Positions 1 through 7,336 of a stretch of DNA of 15,211 nt are shown in pieces. This DNA is from Anaerolineae bacterium (lineage in GTDB: Bacteria; Chloroflexota; Anaerolineae; Aggregatilineales; Phototrophicaceae). The number at the start of each line of letters is the position of its first letter. Positions within the stretch are counted from its first letter, which is position 1. The stretch is from contig JANQRM010000570.1 in NCBI GenBank assembly GCA_028284565.1, forward strand, positions 1 through 15,211, in the 5' to 3' direction. Under the pieces are notes generated by a model. It was given only the letters and a program-made list of their open reading frames with translations, searched no databases and was not told the DNA's origin. Both the position numbers and the translations under genes were made by a program.

Positions 1-13
1 TGTACGCCCTTAC
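1..13. repeat. Right half of an intergenic palindromic repeat, cut by the window edge
   Basis: Bases 2-13 (GTACGCCCTTAC) are identical to the right arm of the perfect palindrome at 2162-2191 and differ by one base from the right arm of the copy at 7240-7267. The left arm would lie outside the window. It sits just beyond the 3' end of rnd, so all three copies in this window are intergenic. Confidence 0.6.
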
Positions 14-34
14 ACAAAATTATATCTCATCTCG

Positions 35-1177
35 CTATTTTGAGCCGTTCTTGAAGGATTTCATCATATCCAGTAAGTCATCCCCGTAGGTTTGTAATCG
101 CCAAGCCCTCATGCCTGTTTTTGACGACATCTCGTCTAGCGATTGTGGTGTATGGTGAGCAAGTTGCCATAAGATTTCTTTGGGAATAATCACGTCCGAT
201 TCAACCCCGCGGGATTGAGCAAGGGTTTTACGCCAATTATGGAGAACCGTATATCGCTCAGAGACGATTGGGTCTGGCAGAGGTGGATGAGGTTTTTTTG
301 GCAGTTTGCGCTCACGCCCACGTTGGATGGCTTCAACAACTTCTCGATGATGGTAGCGGACAAAATGCTTAGATAAGCCTTTGATGTCAGTGAGTTCTTG
401 CTTTGTTTCTGGCTGTGCTTGTGCCATCTTAATCATGACTTTGTTGCCAAAAATCTTGAAGGGTGGGCGGTCTCGGTCTTCGGCGATTTCATCTCGTAAC
501 AAATAGAGTTCTCTAAGTACCGCCAACTCTTGCCGACCTAAATCATAGGAACTAGCGATATGCCAAAAGCCATCCGGGTCAAATTCTGGAGCTTTAATCT
601 CGCCATGTGGAATATCTTGGAAGACCTCTCGTGCTTCCTCTAATCGACCTAATTCAACGAGTTCATCCATCAATATATCGCGCAAAGCTGGCAAGAAGTG
701 GGTGTCCATCTGAGCATACTTTAGACTACTTTTGGTCAATGGACGTTTGCCCCAATCATCCTTTTGATGACTCTTATTCACCTTCACGCCAAAGTGTTGC
801 ATGAGCAATTTATCCAAGCCCATCTTTTCGTAGCCAATGACGCGCGCGGCAAGCATGGTATCGAAGAGGTTGACCACCTCAAAACCCAAATCCAGCATCA
901 ACATAATCAGGTCATATTCGGCAGCATGAAAGATTTTCTCGACAGAGGGATTGGCTAATAATTCCCCAAAGGGACTTAAATCTTGAATCGCAAAGGGGTC
1001 GATGATGTAGTCTTGGGTCCGTGTCGAGAGTTGAATGAGACACACCCTAGCGCGGTAGGCGTGGAGGCTATTCGACTCGGTATCCACCGCAATCAGGGGT
1101 TCTCGATTCCATTGTTCAATTTGATTATTGAGTTGTTTATCTTTGGCAATTATCTGTGCAGGGGAAAACTGTGTCAT
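35..1177 (-). CDS. rnd: Ribonuclease D (3'-5' exoribonuclease with HRDC domains)
   Basis: This is a cytoplasmic DEDDy-family 3'-5' exoribonuclease of about 380 residues, close to the usual length of RNase D, which trims tRNA and other structured RNA 3' ends. Counting from the ATG at 1177, the exonuclease motifs are Exo I VDTES (D32, E34), Exo II HAAEYDL (D89) and Exo III YAQMDTHFL (Y154, D158), so the full catalytic set is present. Two HRDC-like helical regions follow, at about 212-290 and 305-375. I chose the ATG at 1177 because its ATGA overlaps the corA stop by 4 bases, a typical translational coupling. An ATG two codons upstream (1183) is also possible. It is co-directional with and probably co-transcribed from corA. 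There is no convincing terminator in the 34 bases before the window edge. Confidence 0.93.
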   Translation of the reverse strand: MTQFSPAQIIAKDKQLNNQIEQWNREPLIAVDTESNSLHAYRARVCLIQLSTRTQDYIIDPFAIQDLSPFGELLANPSVEKIFHAAEYDLIMLMLDLGFEVVNLFDTMLAARVIGYEKMGLDKLLMQHFGVKVNKSHQKDDWGKRPLTKSSLKYAQMDTHFLPALRDILMDELVELGRLEEAREVFQDIPHGEIKAPEFDPDGFWHIASSYDLGRQELAVLRELYLLRDEIAEDRDRPPFKIFGNKVMIKMAQAQPETKQELTDIKGLSKHFVRYHHREVVEAIQRGRERKLPKKPHPPLPDPIVSERYTVLHNWRKTLAQSRGVESDVIIPKEILWQLAHHTPQSLDEMSSKTGMRAWRLQTYGDDLLDMMKSFKNGSK

Positions 1178-2097
1178 AACCATCCACGTCTACGAAAATA
1201 ATAGAGCATCGCCACCGTCATTATAATCATGATACCCGTTAGAATTATAAAGGCGTTGGGATGGTCTGCGAATGGTAGGTCTTCTTGCGTGTTCATACCA
1301 TAGAAGCTGGTAATGAGTGTAAGCGGTAACATAATCACGGAAAAGACCGTCAGTATTCGCATGACTTCGTTGATGCGATGGCTAGCAAGCGTATCGGCGG
1401 TGTCGGCAAAGCTGGCAATCAATTCTGCATTCTCCTCTATAATATCGCGGGCTTTATATAGGTGGTCGGCAATATCGCCAAAGTATTCTTCGAGGTCTTC
1501 ATGAATAAGTGGGTGTTCCACACCTTCGAGTTCTTCCACAATCGGGATTTGATGGCGGATAATGCGACGAAGCGAAAGGACATCCCGACGCACGAGCGAA
1601 ATATCGCGGATAATTTTGCGAGCATCCGAGTCAAAGAGACCTTCTTCTATTGTGCGGACTTTACGGTCTACTTGGCGCAAGATGGGAAAGATATAATCCA
1701 CAAGCATGTCAATAATGCGATGCAGGGCTTGGTTGGTCCCGCGACTCAAAAACATTTCGCGGGCCTCTTCATCATTGACACATCGCTCCACCAATTGAAC
1801 CAATGGCTTGAGTGTCCCATCATGAATCGTCACCAAGTAACCCCGTCCCACAAAGAAGTCAACCTCACTGGCGCGTGAAATAGCACTCTTAGCATCCCAT
1901 AATGGGAAATGCATGATAATGAATAGATAGACTTCATCGTCATCTATTTTGGGACGTTCAATCCCACTGCCCATATCTTCCAAGTGAAGCGGATGAAAAA
2001 ACGGGTAGCGTTCTTCCAGTTCTTTTACATCCATTGGAGTCGGACGCACAATATCTGTCCAAGTGACCTTGCTTGTGCTGATAATCTGTGTTGCCAT
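1174..2097 (-). CDS. corA: CorA-family magnesium/cobalt transporter
   Basis: This 307-residue protein has the CorA layout: a large soluble N-terminal cytoplasmic domain, a long helix (about 205-250), then two membrane segments at the C terminus (about 247-265 and 281-300). The family signature YGMN is at 266-269, at the end of the first membrane helix, and the C terminus is basic (FRRRGWL). The loop after GMN reads TQEDLPF, without the MPE found in many classical CorA proteins, so the exact ion preference (Mg, Co, or Zn as in the related ZntB) cannot be fixed from sequence. The ATG at 2097 is preceded by a good ribosome binding site (AAGAAGG, complement of 2104-2110). The stop overlaps the rnd start. 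Confidence 0.92.
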   Translation of the reverse strand: MATQIISTSKVTWTDIVRPTPMDVKELEERYPFFHPLHLEDMGSGIERPKIDDDEVYLFIIMHFPLWDAKSAISRASEVDFFVGRGYLVTIHDGTLKPLVQLVERCVNDEEAREMFLSRGTNQALHRIIDMLVDYIFPILRQVDRKVRTIEEGLFDSDARKIIRDISLVRRDVLSLRRIIRHQIPIVEELEGVEHPLIHEDLEEYFGDIADHLYKARDIIEENAELIASFADTADTLASHRINEVMRILTVFSVIMLPLTLITSFYGMNTQEDLPFADHPNAFIILTGIMIIMTVAMLYYFRRRGWL

Positions 2098-2161
2098 GAT
2101 TAGCCTTCTTATCCGCTAGTGTCAAAATAATTTTCTTAAAATTTATCTTGCAATGCCTCAA

Positions 2162-2191
2162 TGTAAGGGCGTACCGCGGTACGCCCTTACA
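2162..2191. repeat. Perfect 30-base palindromic intergenic repeat
   Basis: Twelve-base arms GTAAGGGCGTAC and GTACGCCCTTAC flank a self-complementary CGCG centre, and the match extends one base further on each side. A second full copy lies at 7240-7267 and a half copy at 1-13. It sits between divergent genes and no T-run follows on either strand, so it is not an ordinary terminator. It is more likely a REP/MITE-like dispersed element. Confidence 0.85.
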
Positions 2192-2353
2192 AACGCAATC
2201 TATTCCAAAATCCTTTTATTGGAGCCTGCAATTTATTATAGCAAACACCACTAAAAATTATGAGAAAATGCGCGCAAATCATAGCAAAATTTGGAGCAAT
2301 CGCCTACAATCGGACGCAACTTGTTCAGCTTGTCTGAATAGAGGGGTTTGTCT

Positions 2354-2382
2354 TTGACGGTGCTTGGACTTTGTGATATATT
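2354..2382 (+). promoter_or_regulatory. Sigma70-type promoter of the Rieske/cytochrome b/cytochrome c operon
   Basis: TTGACG (2354-2359), a 17-base spacer and TATATT (2377-2382), with TG one base before the -10 (extended -10). Each hexamer differs from consensus by one base. Transcription would start near 2389, about 100 bases upstream of the Rieske ATG. This is found by eye only. Confidence 0.62.
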
Positions 2383-2492
2383 TAACATACTAATAAAAAG
2401 TCTACTTAATGTTGGTTGTAATAATTCTCTTAAGACACCAAAAACACGGTTGAAGAAGTCATCTCCTTAGTTAAATTGGAAGGACTAGATTT

Positions 2493-3083
2493 ATGGCAAC
2501 TGCAACATCTGCCAGAGCCAAATCCGTCACCGTTGCAGAGGATGCGGGTGCGGGTATTCAAGTTGATGCGCCCAGTCGTCGAGAGTTTCTCTTCTATATT
2601 TGGGGAGCCTCCATCCTCCTAATCACAGGCGAGTTAACAATCGGAACTTTGTGGTTTGCTTTTCCTCGTTTTAAGGAAGGTGAATTCGGGGGGACGTTTA
2701 CATTTAGCCCAGAAGAGATTCCCCTCATGGGCGTTGAGCCAGAAACCGTACCTGCGGGACGCTTCCATATAGCCAATGTAGAAGACGGTATGTATGCGCT
2801 CTATATGGTGTGTACCCATCTGGGATGTTTGCCGAAATGGGTTCCCACGAATGATCGCTTTGAATGCCCCTGTCATGGATCGAAGTTCGAATTGGATGGT
2901 GCTTATATCGAAGGACCTGCACCGCGAAGTTTAGATCGCTTCCCACTGACAATTACCTATGGCGATAATGGCGAAGTGATTGAAACCAATGCAGATGGTG
3001 ATGCCTTGCCCGTCGATTTTAACCGCCCGATTGCCAAGATCGAAATTAATACGGGCACACGCATTTCAGGCAAACCGAACTAG
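2493..3083 (+). CDS. qcrA: Rieske [2Fe-2S] iron-sulfur subunit of a bc-type quinol:cytochrome c oxidoreductase
   Basis: This is the membrane-anchored high-potential iron-sulfur subunit that takes one electron from quinol and passes it to the cytochrome c subunit. The protein is 196 residues. The N terminus has a twin-arginine-like stretch (SRREFL, R29-R30) directly before a single membrane helix (about 33-56), as is common for Rieske proteins exported by Tat and kept as an anchor. The cluster-binding boxes are CTHLGC (107-112) and CPCHGSKF (125-132). Ligands are C107, H109, C125 and H128, and the disulfide is C112-C127. A ribosome binding site GGAAGGA (2478-2484) fixes the ATG. It is first in a three-gene operon with cytochrome b 25 bases downstream. 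The symbol follows menaquinol-type complexes; petA or petC would be equally acceptable. Confidence 0.95.
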   Translation: MATATSARAKSVTVAEDAGAGIQVDAPSRREFLFYIWGASILLITGELTIGTLWFAFPRFKEGEFGGTFTFSPEEIPLMGVEPETVPAGRFHIANVEDGMYALYMVCTHLGCLPKWVPTNDRFECPCHGSKFELDGAYIEGPAPRSLDRFPLTITYGDNGEVIETNADGDALPVDFNRPIAKIEINTGTRISGKPN

Positions 3084-3108
3084 TTGATGGGATTGTAAGG
3101 AGTCGTTT

Positions 3109-5013
3109 ATGTCGGTATTACCATTTCCCTCATTTTTAGATGATGTCAAAGAAAAGGGATTAAAGCGCGCCGTCTTTGAAATCGTGGATGAGTCGGTTGA
3201 ACGTCTTACTGCGGGGATGAATGTCCAAGATGTGCGTGAGGCGTTACGTGGCGAAGACCCTAGCCGTCGTCCGAATCCCCGTCTGCAACCCCATGCGGAC
3301 GGTTTTTGGTTGCACATGCGCCCATCCTATTACAGTCGGGATGTCACTGGGATTTACCCCACCTTCCGCCTCGGCTGGCTCTCCATGTACTTTGTCTTTT
3401 TTGAAACTATTACTGGTTTGCTGTTGATGCTCTGGTACACACCCTCGCCAGAGATTGCCTATGGCAACATGCTCAATATTTTGAGTAATGTACCCCTTGG
3501 ACAACTTATTCGTGATATGCACCGTCTGGGTGCAGAATTCATGGTGGCGGTGGTATGTCTCCATTTATTGCGAACGTGGATTACTGGAAGCTATAAAAAA
3601 CCAAGACAGTTTACATGGTTTACCGGACTGATTTTGCTTATTGTGACTGGATTTTTGAGTTTTTCAGGTTATCTCTTACCTTGGGATCAACTGTCACTCT
3701 GGGCGGTCACCATTGGTGCCAGTATGACGGAAGCAACACCTGTCATCGGTGAACAATTCAACTTGTTATTCCGCGGTGCGCCAGAATTAGGTGCCAATGG
3801 GCTATTGCGTTTCTATCTTTTGCATGTGTTATTACTTCCTGTCCTGCTCTTCATCTTTGCCGGTGTGCATTACTACAAAGTCATCATTCACGGTCTCAGC
3901 CTGCCACCAGAAGATGAAAATATCGGTGAAGATACAGCGAAACGGGTTCCCCTTGATAAACGTGTCTACTTCATTCCAGAAGTCTTGACGAATGAATTGA
4001 TGTGGGTGGGTGTAACAACCTTTATTATCACTGTCTTGTGTATCTGGTTCTATCATGCCCCACTAGAAAATCATGCGGACCCGCAAGTCACCCCACTTGG
4101 AACAACGGCTCCATGGTATTTCTTGTGGATTCAAGGTGCACTCAAACTGGGTGACAAGTTCTTCTGGGGGATCGCTTTCCCCACACTTGCACTCGGTGGT
4201 CTCGCCATTATTCCCTATTTAGATGTTACGCCAAGTCGTCGGTACGCCCATCGTCGCTGGATGCTCACCTTTGCGATGTTGCTCGTTTCTGTTACGACTA
4301 TCCTCAGCTATATGGGTTTGGCAAAGTTTGCAGTACAGACCTCAGCAGAAATCGAAATTTTGCATGAAATGGTTTTTGAACCGGCTCATAATCATATGGG
4401 GGCGATACGTCCAGTTCCCTTCGACCAGTTGGTATCGGGAGCCTACACCACCCGTCAATTTGACGAGGAGATGAGTCCAACGCAGGCAGTAGAAGAATTT
4501 AATGCCCTGATGTTGGAACCCACTATTCAATTAAATTCAGACGGGAACGTGGTTGAGACGACTTGGTATGACCTAATGGTCGATAAACTACGCACAGATC
4601 ATCTAATTGGGAATCAAATCCCAACCGAACCGAATATCTTCCGCGTTGTACCTGAAGATGCGCCAGAATTGCTCCACGCACTGGAAGAATTGCATCACAT
4701 GATTGAGGAAGACAGCACTGAGCTACCGAATGCTTTTGGTGCAATTATCCTCACCCGTAACCAAGCAGATTTGGTGCGCGTGGATGTCCTCATCAGTTGG
4801 GATGGTGTGGTGATTGAAAATGGTGAGGTCTTGCTAGAAGATGGCGAACCAGTACTCGACACGCTATTGGTTGATGTTGAACAAGTCGATGAAAACGGCG
4901 CACCCATCCTCGATGAAGATGGGAATCCGGTGGTTGAAACGGTTGAAATTATCCGACGCGGTTTGGATGCACGGCATATCTTCCTGCACGAAAACGCTGG
5001 CTACTTCGATTAA
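3109..5013 (+). CDS. qcrB: Cytochrome b subunit (b6 and subunit IV fused) with long soluble C-terminal extension
   Basis: This is the diheme membrane core of the bc-type complex, where quinol is oxidised and reduced. The 634 residues have a roughly 88-residue soluble N terminus, then about seven membrane helices between 88 and 405, covering both the cytochrome b6 and subunit IV parts. Heme b ligands are H138/H152 (14 apart) and H239/H254 (15 apart); the 15-residue spacing is the b6f-like arrangement. The Qo-site PEWY is replaced by APWY (334-337). Residues about 411-634 form a hydrophilic, strongly acidic extension with no CxxCH. It ends in repeated (D/E)xG-x-P-V-type units (about 570-611), making the protein some 200 residues longer than typical fused cytochrome b. 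The ribosome binding site is TAAGGAG (3096-3102). The extension's function is unknown. Confidence 0.94.
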   Translation: MSVLPFPSFLDDVKEKGLKRAVFEIVDESVERLTAGMNVQDVREALRGEDPSRRPNPRLQPHADGFWLHMRPSYYSRDVTGIYPTFRLGWLSMYFVFFETITGLLLMLWYTPSPEIAYGNMLNILSNVPLGQLIRDMHRLGAEFMVAVVCLHLLRTWITGSYKKPRQFTWFTGLILLIVTGFLSFSGYLLPWDQLSLWAVTIGASMTEATPVIGEQFNLLFRGAPELGANGLLRFYLLHVLLLPVLLFIFAGVHYYKVIIHGLSLPPEDENIGEDTAKRVPLDKRVYFIPEVLTNELMWVGVTTFIITVLCIWFYHAPLENHADPQVTPLGTTAPWYFLWIQGALKLGDKFFWGIAFPTLALGGLAIIPYLDVTPSRRYAHRRWMLTFAMLLVSVTTILSYMGLAKFAVQTSAEIEILHEMVFEPAHNHMGAIRPVPFDQLVSGAYTTRQFDEEMSPTQAVEEFNALMLEPTIQLNSDGNVVETTWYDLMVDKLRTDHLIGNQIPTEPNIFRVVPEDAPELLHALEELHHMIEEDSTELPNAFGAIILTRNQADLVRVDVLISWDGVVIENGEVLLEDGEPVLDTLLVDVEQVDENGAPILDEDGNPVVETVEIIRRGLDARHIFLHENAGYFD

Positions 5014-5026
5014 GGACTAAGAACCT

Positions 5027-6283
5027 ATGAACTTACGGAGACTGATTATCGAAGGGATTGAAGGTCGTATCCTCATGGGGATTACGATGTTCGTCGCCAT
5101 CATTATCCTCGTTGGCTGGGTTGCCATCAATGAGGAAGCAAGGATGCAATCGTTTGTACAACAATTCGATGCCCGTGCAATAGAACGAGGAGGCGAACTC
5201 TATGCCTCCAGTTGTTCCACCTGTCATGGGAACGATGGATTGGGCATCGCAGAACGCGCCCCAGCTCTGAATAACCCGCATATGTTTGGCGTTGACATCT
5301 TCGGTGGAATCAATGAAGACATCGCCCGTCTGCAGACGGAAGTCGGCACGCTAACAGGAACTCGTGTTTCGCTTCAAAATGAATTGACTGATGCTGACAA
5401 TCCACCCTCAACCGAACGCCAAGTCGAGATTTTACAACGTATCCAAGAGATTGATACCGAACTCAATGCCCGCAATGAAGAATTGGCTCCTCTGCTGGAG
5501 GAACGCCTGACCATTCTTGATAGCATCCAACCTGTGCTAGATGCTGGCTTCTTACCCGGTTATGCTCCCGGTATGGATGAAGTTGAATTGACTGACCTTA
5601 TTACCGATAATGGTACGCGACTCGGGATGACAGGTTGGGGTGGTTCATTAAATGACTTCATCGTCACGACCTTGATTCATGGTCGTCCGGGCAGTAATGA
5701 AGTCTGGCCCGGCAGTGCTGGTATGGTTTCATGGTCACAACGCGGTGGCGGGAACTTACGGGATGATCAAATCCAAGACATTGCCCTGTATATTCAGAAT
5801 TGGGATAAAGGTGACAATTGGACTCTGGAAGATTGGTTGGCAGTTGCCCAATATGGTAAACCCATTGCTGATGGGAACCTAGTAGGTGGCGGCGACCAGG
5901 TTCCTCCTGTAGGATCAAATGTTGAGGAGATTCTTGCAACGATCGAGACAGAAGGCATCGTTGGCGATCCTGTACGAGGTGAAGCCCTTTATACCGGGAG
6001 CGAACGCAGTGAACTCCGCGCCCGACTCGGTTGCTCTGGCTGTCATGGTGCAGGCAATGGTCCCGAAACCGAAGGGACTTGGACACGGATACAAACTGAA
6101 CGCCTTACACTATCCGAGTATGCAGATTTTACAGGGGAAGGCTATTTAATCGAAGGCATCGTGCGCCCAGAAGACTTCATTGCACCGGGATTCAATGGTG
6201 GGATTATGCCAGCTAACTTTGGTCAACAACTCTCCATACAAGACCTTGCAGACATTGTAGCGTTCTTGAGAACTCAAGAATAG
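5027..6283 (+). CDS. Membrane-anchored diheme cytochrome c of the bc-type complex
   Basis: This is probably the cytochrome c1-like electron acceptor of the complex, delivering electrons to a soluble carrier or oxidase. Its 418 residues have an N-terminal membrane anchor (about 15-34) followed by two extracytoplasmic class I heme c domains. The heme motifs are CSTCH (63-67) and CSGCH (336-340). Likely axial methionines are M201 or M233 for heme 1 and M394 (in GIMPAN) for heme 2. Between heme motif 1 and its distal half lies a helical, Leu/Glu-rich stretch (about 95-170) that looks like a coiled coil. The second heme domain matches the next gene's heme domain closely. The start is 13 bases after the cytochrome b stop, with AAGGA overlapping that stop. 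It is the last gene before a terminator, so it closes the operon. Confidence 0.92.
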   Translation: MNLRRLIIEGIEGRILMGITMFVAIIILVGWVAINEEARMQSFVQQFDARAIERGGELYASSCSTCHGNDGLGIAERAPALNNPHMFGVDIFGGINEDIARLQTEVGTLTGTRVSLQNELTDADNPPSTERQVEILQRIQEIDTELNARNEELAPLLEERLTILDSIQPVLDAGFLPGYAPGMDEVELTDLITDNGTRLGMTGWGGSLNDFIVTTLIHGRPGSNEVWPGSAGMVSWSQRGGGNLRDDQIQDIALYIQNWDKGDNWTLEDWLAVAQYGKPIADGNLVGGGDQVPPVGSNVEEILATIETEGIVGDPVRGEALYTGSERSELRARLGCSGCHGAGNGPETEGTWTRIQTERLTLSEYADFTGEGYLIEGIVRPEDFIAPGFNGGIMPANFGQQLSIQDLADIVAFLRTQE

Positions 6284-6302
6284 AAGATTATCAGCCAAAT
6301 AG

Positions 6303-6333
6303 AAGCCCTCTGTCCTAGTGGCAGGGGGTTTTT
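6303..6333 (+). terminator. Rho-independent terminator of the bc-complex operon
   Basis: CCCTCTG (6306-6312) pairs with CAGGGGG (6322-6328) with one G-U pair, and two further inner pairs leave a short loop. The run TTTTT (6329-6333) follows immediately, and AAG before the stem can also pair with the start of the T-run. It begins 20 bases after the cytochrome c stop codon. Confidence 0.85.
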
Positions 6334-6395
6334 GATTTAACCATCAACTATTTCTTTTATGCAGATAAATCATAACAAATGGAAGTTATTTTTAG

Positions 6396-6424
6396 GCTCT
6401 GTTTAGGCAGAATGCCTTTATAAT
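6396..6424 (+). promoter_or_regulatory. Probable promoter of the monoheme cytochrome c gene
   Basis: A perfect -10 hexamer TATAAT lies at 6419-6424, but no good -35 is found at the right distance (the best region, 6396-6402, is poor). Just upstream is an inverted repeat ATAAC-N8-GTTAT (6372-6389) that could be an activator site compensating for the weak -35. The implied transcription start (about 6431) argues against the ATG at 6423. Confidence 0.45.
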
Positions 6425-6473
6425 GATGTCCGTGTGTATTGGACTAAACAACGCAGAAAAGGAATTGTCTCTC

Positions 6474-7172
6474 ATGTGGAAACGGATTGTCGTGCTTTGT
6501 AGCTTACTCATCTTTGTGTCATGTTTCGGCTTAATTGCCCAAGATGAGGAAACAACCTCCGAATGTTTACCCGAAAATTTAGCTATTCAACAAAGCGCGT
6601 TCCAAGAATTTTTGACCCTCGACTTTGAAGGTGATCCCGAAGAAGCACTCGCCAATCTTTACCGCCTCGGCTCAGCGTATCAAGAACTCGCTGTGAATTG
6701 TGGCTACGCTCCCAACGAAGCTGAAGCGGAGTCCTTGCTCAATGTCGTTTTGTCTGTCATAGATTTCGAGACGATTATGGCAGTTAATCAGGTTGGAAGT
6801 GATGTCGATGAGATTATGGCTGAGCTGGACAGTGTCTTTGGTGACCCGATTAGTGGGCAACTCCTCTACAATGGCTTGGAGGTCGATTTGGATGGATTTG
6901 CACTGGGATGTTCCGGTTGTCATTCTGGCATCGCCGCCCCACCGACAGAAGGCACATGGACACGCATCGAAAATGAACGGTTATTCGACCCCGATTTGGT
7001 AGGATATGATGGCATCCGCTATCTCGTGGAAAGCCTCGTTGACCCGAATGCATATATCGTGGAGGGCTATGAAGCTGACCTCATGCCCCAAAATCTGCCC
7101 ACACGCCTCGACATCCAACGCTTAGCAGACATCATCGCCTTCCTCCAAAGTCAAGACCAAGAAGAAAGCTGA
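6474..7172 (+). CDS. Secreted monoheme cytochrome c, paralogue of the preceding cytochrome's second heme domain
   Basis: This 232-residue protein has a signal peptide (basic MWKR, hydrophobic core, cleavage probably near IAQ/DEE at 21-24). An acidic helical N-terminal domain (about 25-120) contains two cysteines (C31, C76), which may form a disulfide. A C-terminal heme c domain has CSGCH at 146-150 and a likely Met ligand, M204. From GDP (about 123) to the end it aligns without gaps to the C-terminal part of the 5027-6283 cytochrome, including eight identical residues TEGTWTRI. The ATG at 6474 is preferred over one at 6423, because 6423 lies inside the -10 box while 6474 has AAAAGGA (6457-6463) and directly begins a signal peptide. 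It may be an electron carrier between the bc complex and a terminal oxidase, which is inference from position. Confidence 0.88.
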   Translation: MWKRIVVLCSLLIFVSCFGLIAQDEETTSECLPENLAIQQSAFQEFLTLDFEGDPEEALANLYRLGSAYQELAVNCGYAPNEAEAESLLNVVLSVIDFETIMAVNQVGSDVDEIMAELDSVFGDPISGQLLYNGLEVDLDGFALGCSGCHSGIAAPPTEGTWTRIENERLFDPDLVGYDGIRYLVESLVDPNAYIVEGYEADLMPQNLPTRLDIQRLADIIAFLQSQDQEES

Positions 7173-7239
7173 GCTAAACTCGTGGTATTATAACTTTGAA
7201 TTGTGGATAATAGGCAACGAGTTGAATCGTTCTCAATTG

Positions 7240-7267
7240 GTAGGGGCGTACAGCCGTACGCCCCTAC
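7240..7267. repeat. Second full copy of the palindromic intergenic repeat
   Basis: Arms GTAGGGGCGTAC and GTACGCCCCTAC pair perfectly around AGCC. Each arm differs from the 2162-2191 copy at a single position (G for A, with the matching C for T), so the change is compensated and pairing is kept. No T-run follows. Confidence 0.85.
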
Positions 7268-7336
7268 ACTGAACTTCACAAGTTTTGTATCTGAATCAGT
7301 GTCACTATTGAACAACCATTACTTAAGGAAAATCTC

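Larger units (their letters stand above)
2098..2492. other. Divergent intergenic region between corA and the Rieske gene
   Basis: This stretch holds no convincing gene. The only open frame (2148-2357, plus) starts beside the palindromic repeat, has no ribosome binding site and has no recognisable protein character. What can be identified is the corA ribosome binding site (2104-2110), the palindromic repeat (2162-2191), and the promoter (2354-2382) and ribosome binding site (2478-2484) of the Rieske operon. About 100 bases of leader separate the predicted transcription start (near 2389) from the Rieske ATG. I see no riboswitch-like or terminator-like fold there. No clear sigma70 promoter for corA could be picked out by eye. 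Confidence 0.6.

Noticed and set aside
1462..1878. 138-residue open frame on the plus strand
   Set aside because: It lies wholly within corA on the other strand, has no ribosome binding site and no recognisable domain. CorA's membrane helices and GMN motif show which frame is real.
2148..2357. 69-residue open frame in the corA-Rieske gap
   Set aside because: It begins beside the palindromic repeat, lacks a ribosome binding site, and runs up to the -35 of the Rieske promoter. The translation has no protein-like character.
2865..2876. CPCH in the Rieske protein as a possible heme c site
   Set aside because: The sequence CPCHGSKF together with CTHLGC upstream is the Rieske iron-sulfur pattern, and CPCH lacks the two-residue spacing of CxxCH.
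5664..6086. 140-residue open frame on the minus strand
   Set aside because: Antisense to the diheme cytochrome c gene across its second heme motif. Its composition (many His, Arg and Ser) looks like a shadow frame.
6423..6473. Upstream ATG (6423) as the start of the monoheme cytochrome
   Set aside because: It lies within a perfect TATAAT box and would put 17 non-signal residues before the signal peptide. The ATG at 6474 has a ribosome binding site.
7240..7267. Palindromic repeat as a rho-independent terminator
   Set aside because: No T-run follows on either strand, and a near-identical copy lies upstream of genes at 2162, so a terminator role is not supported.
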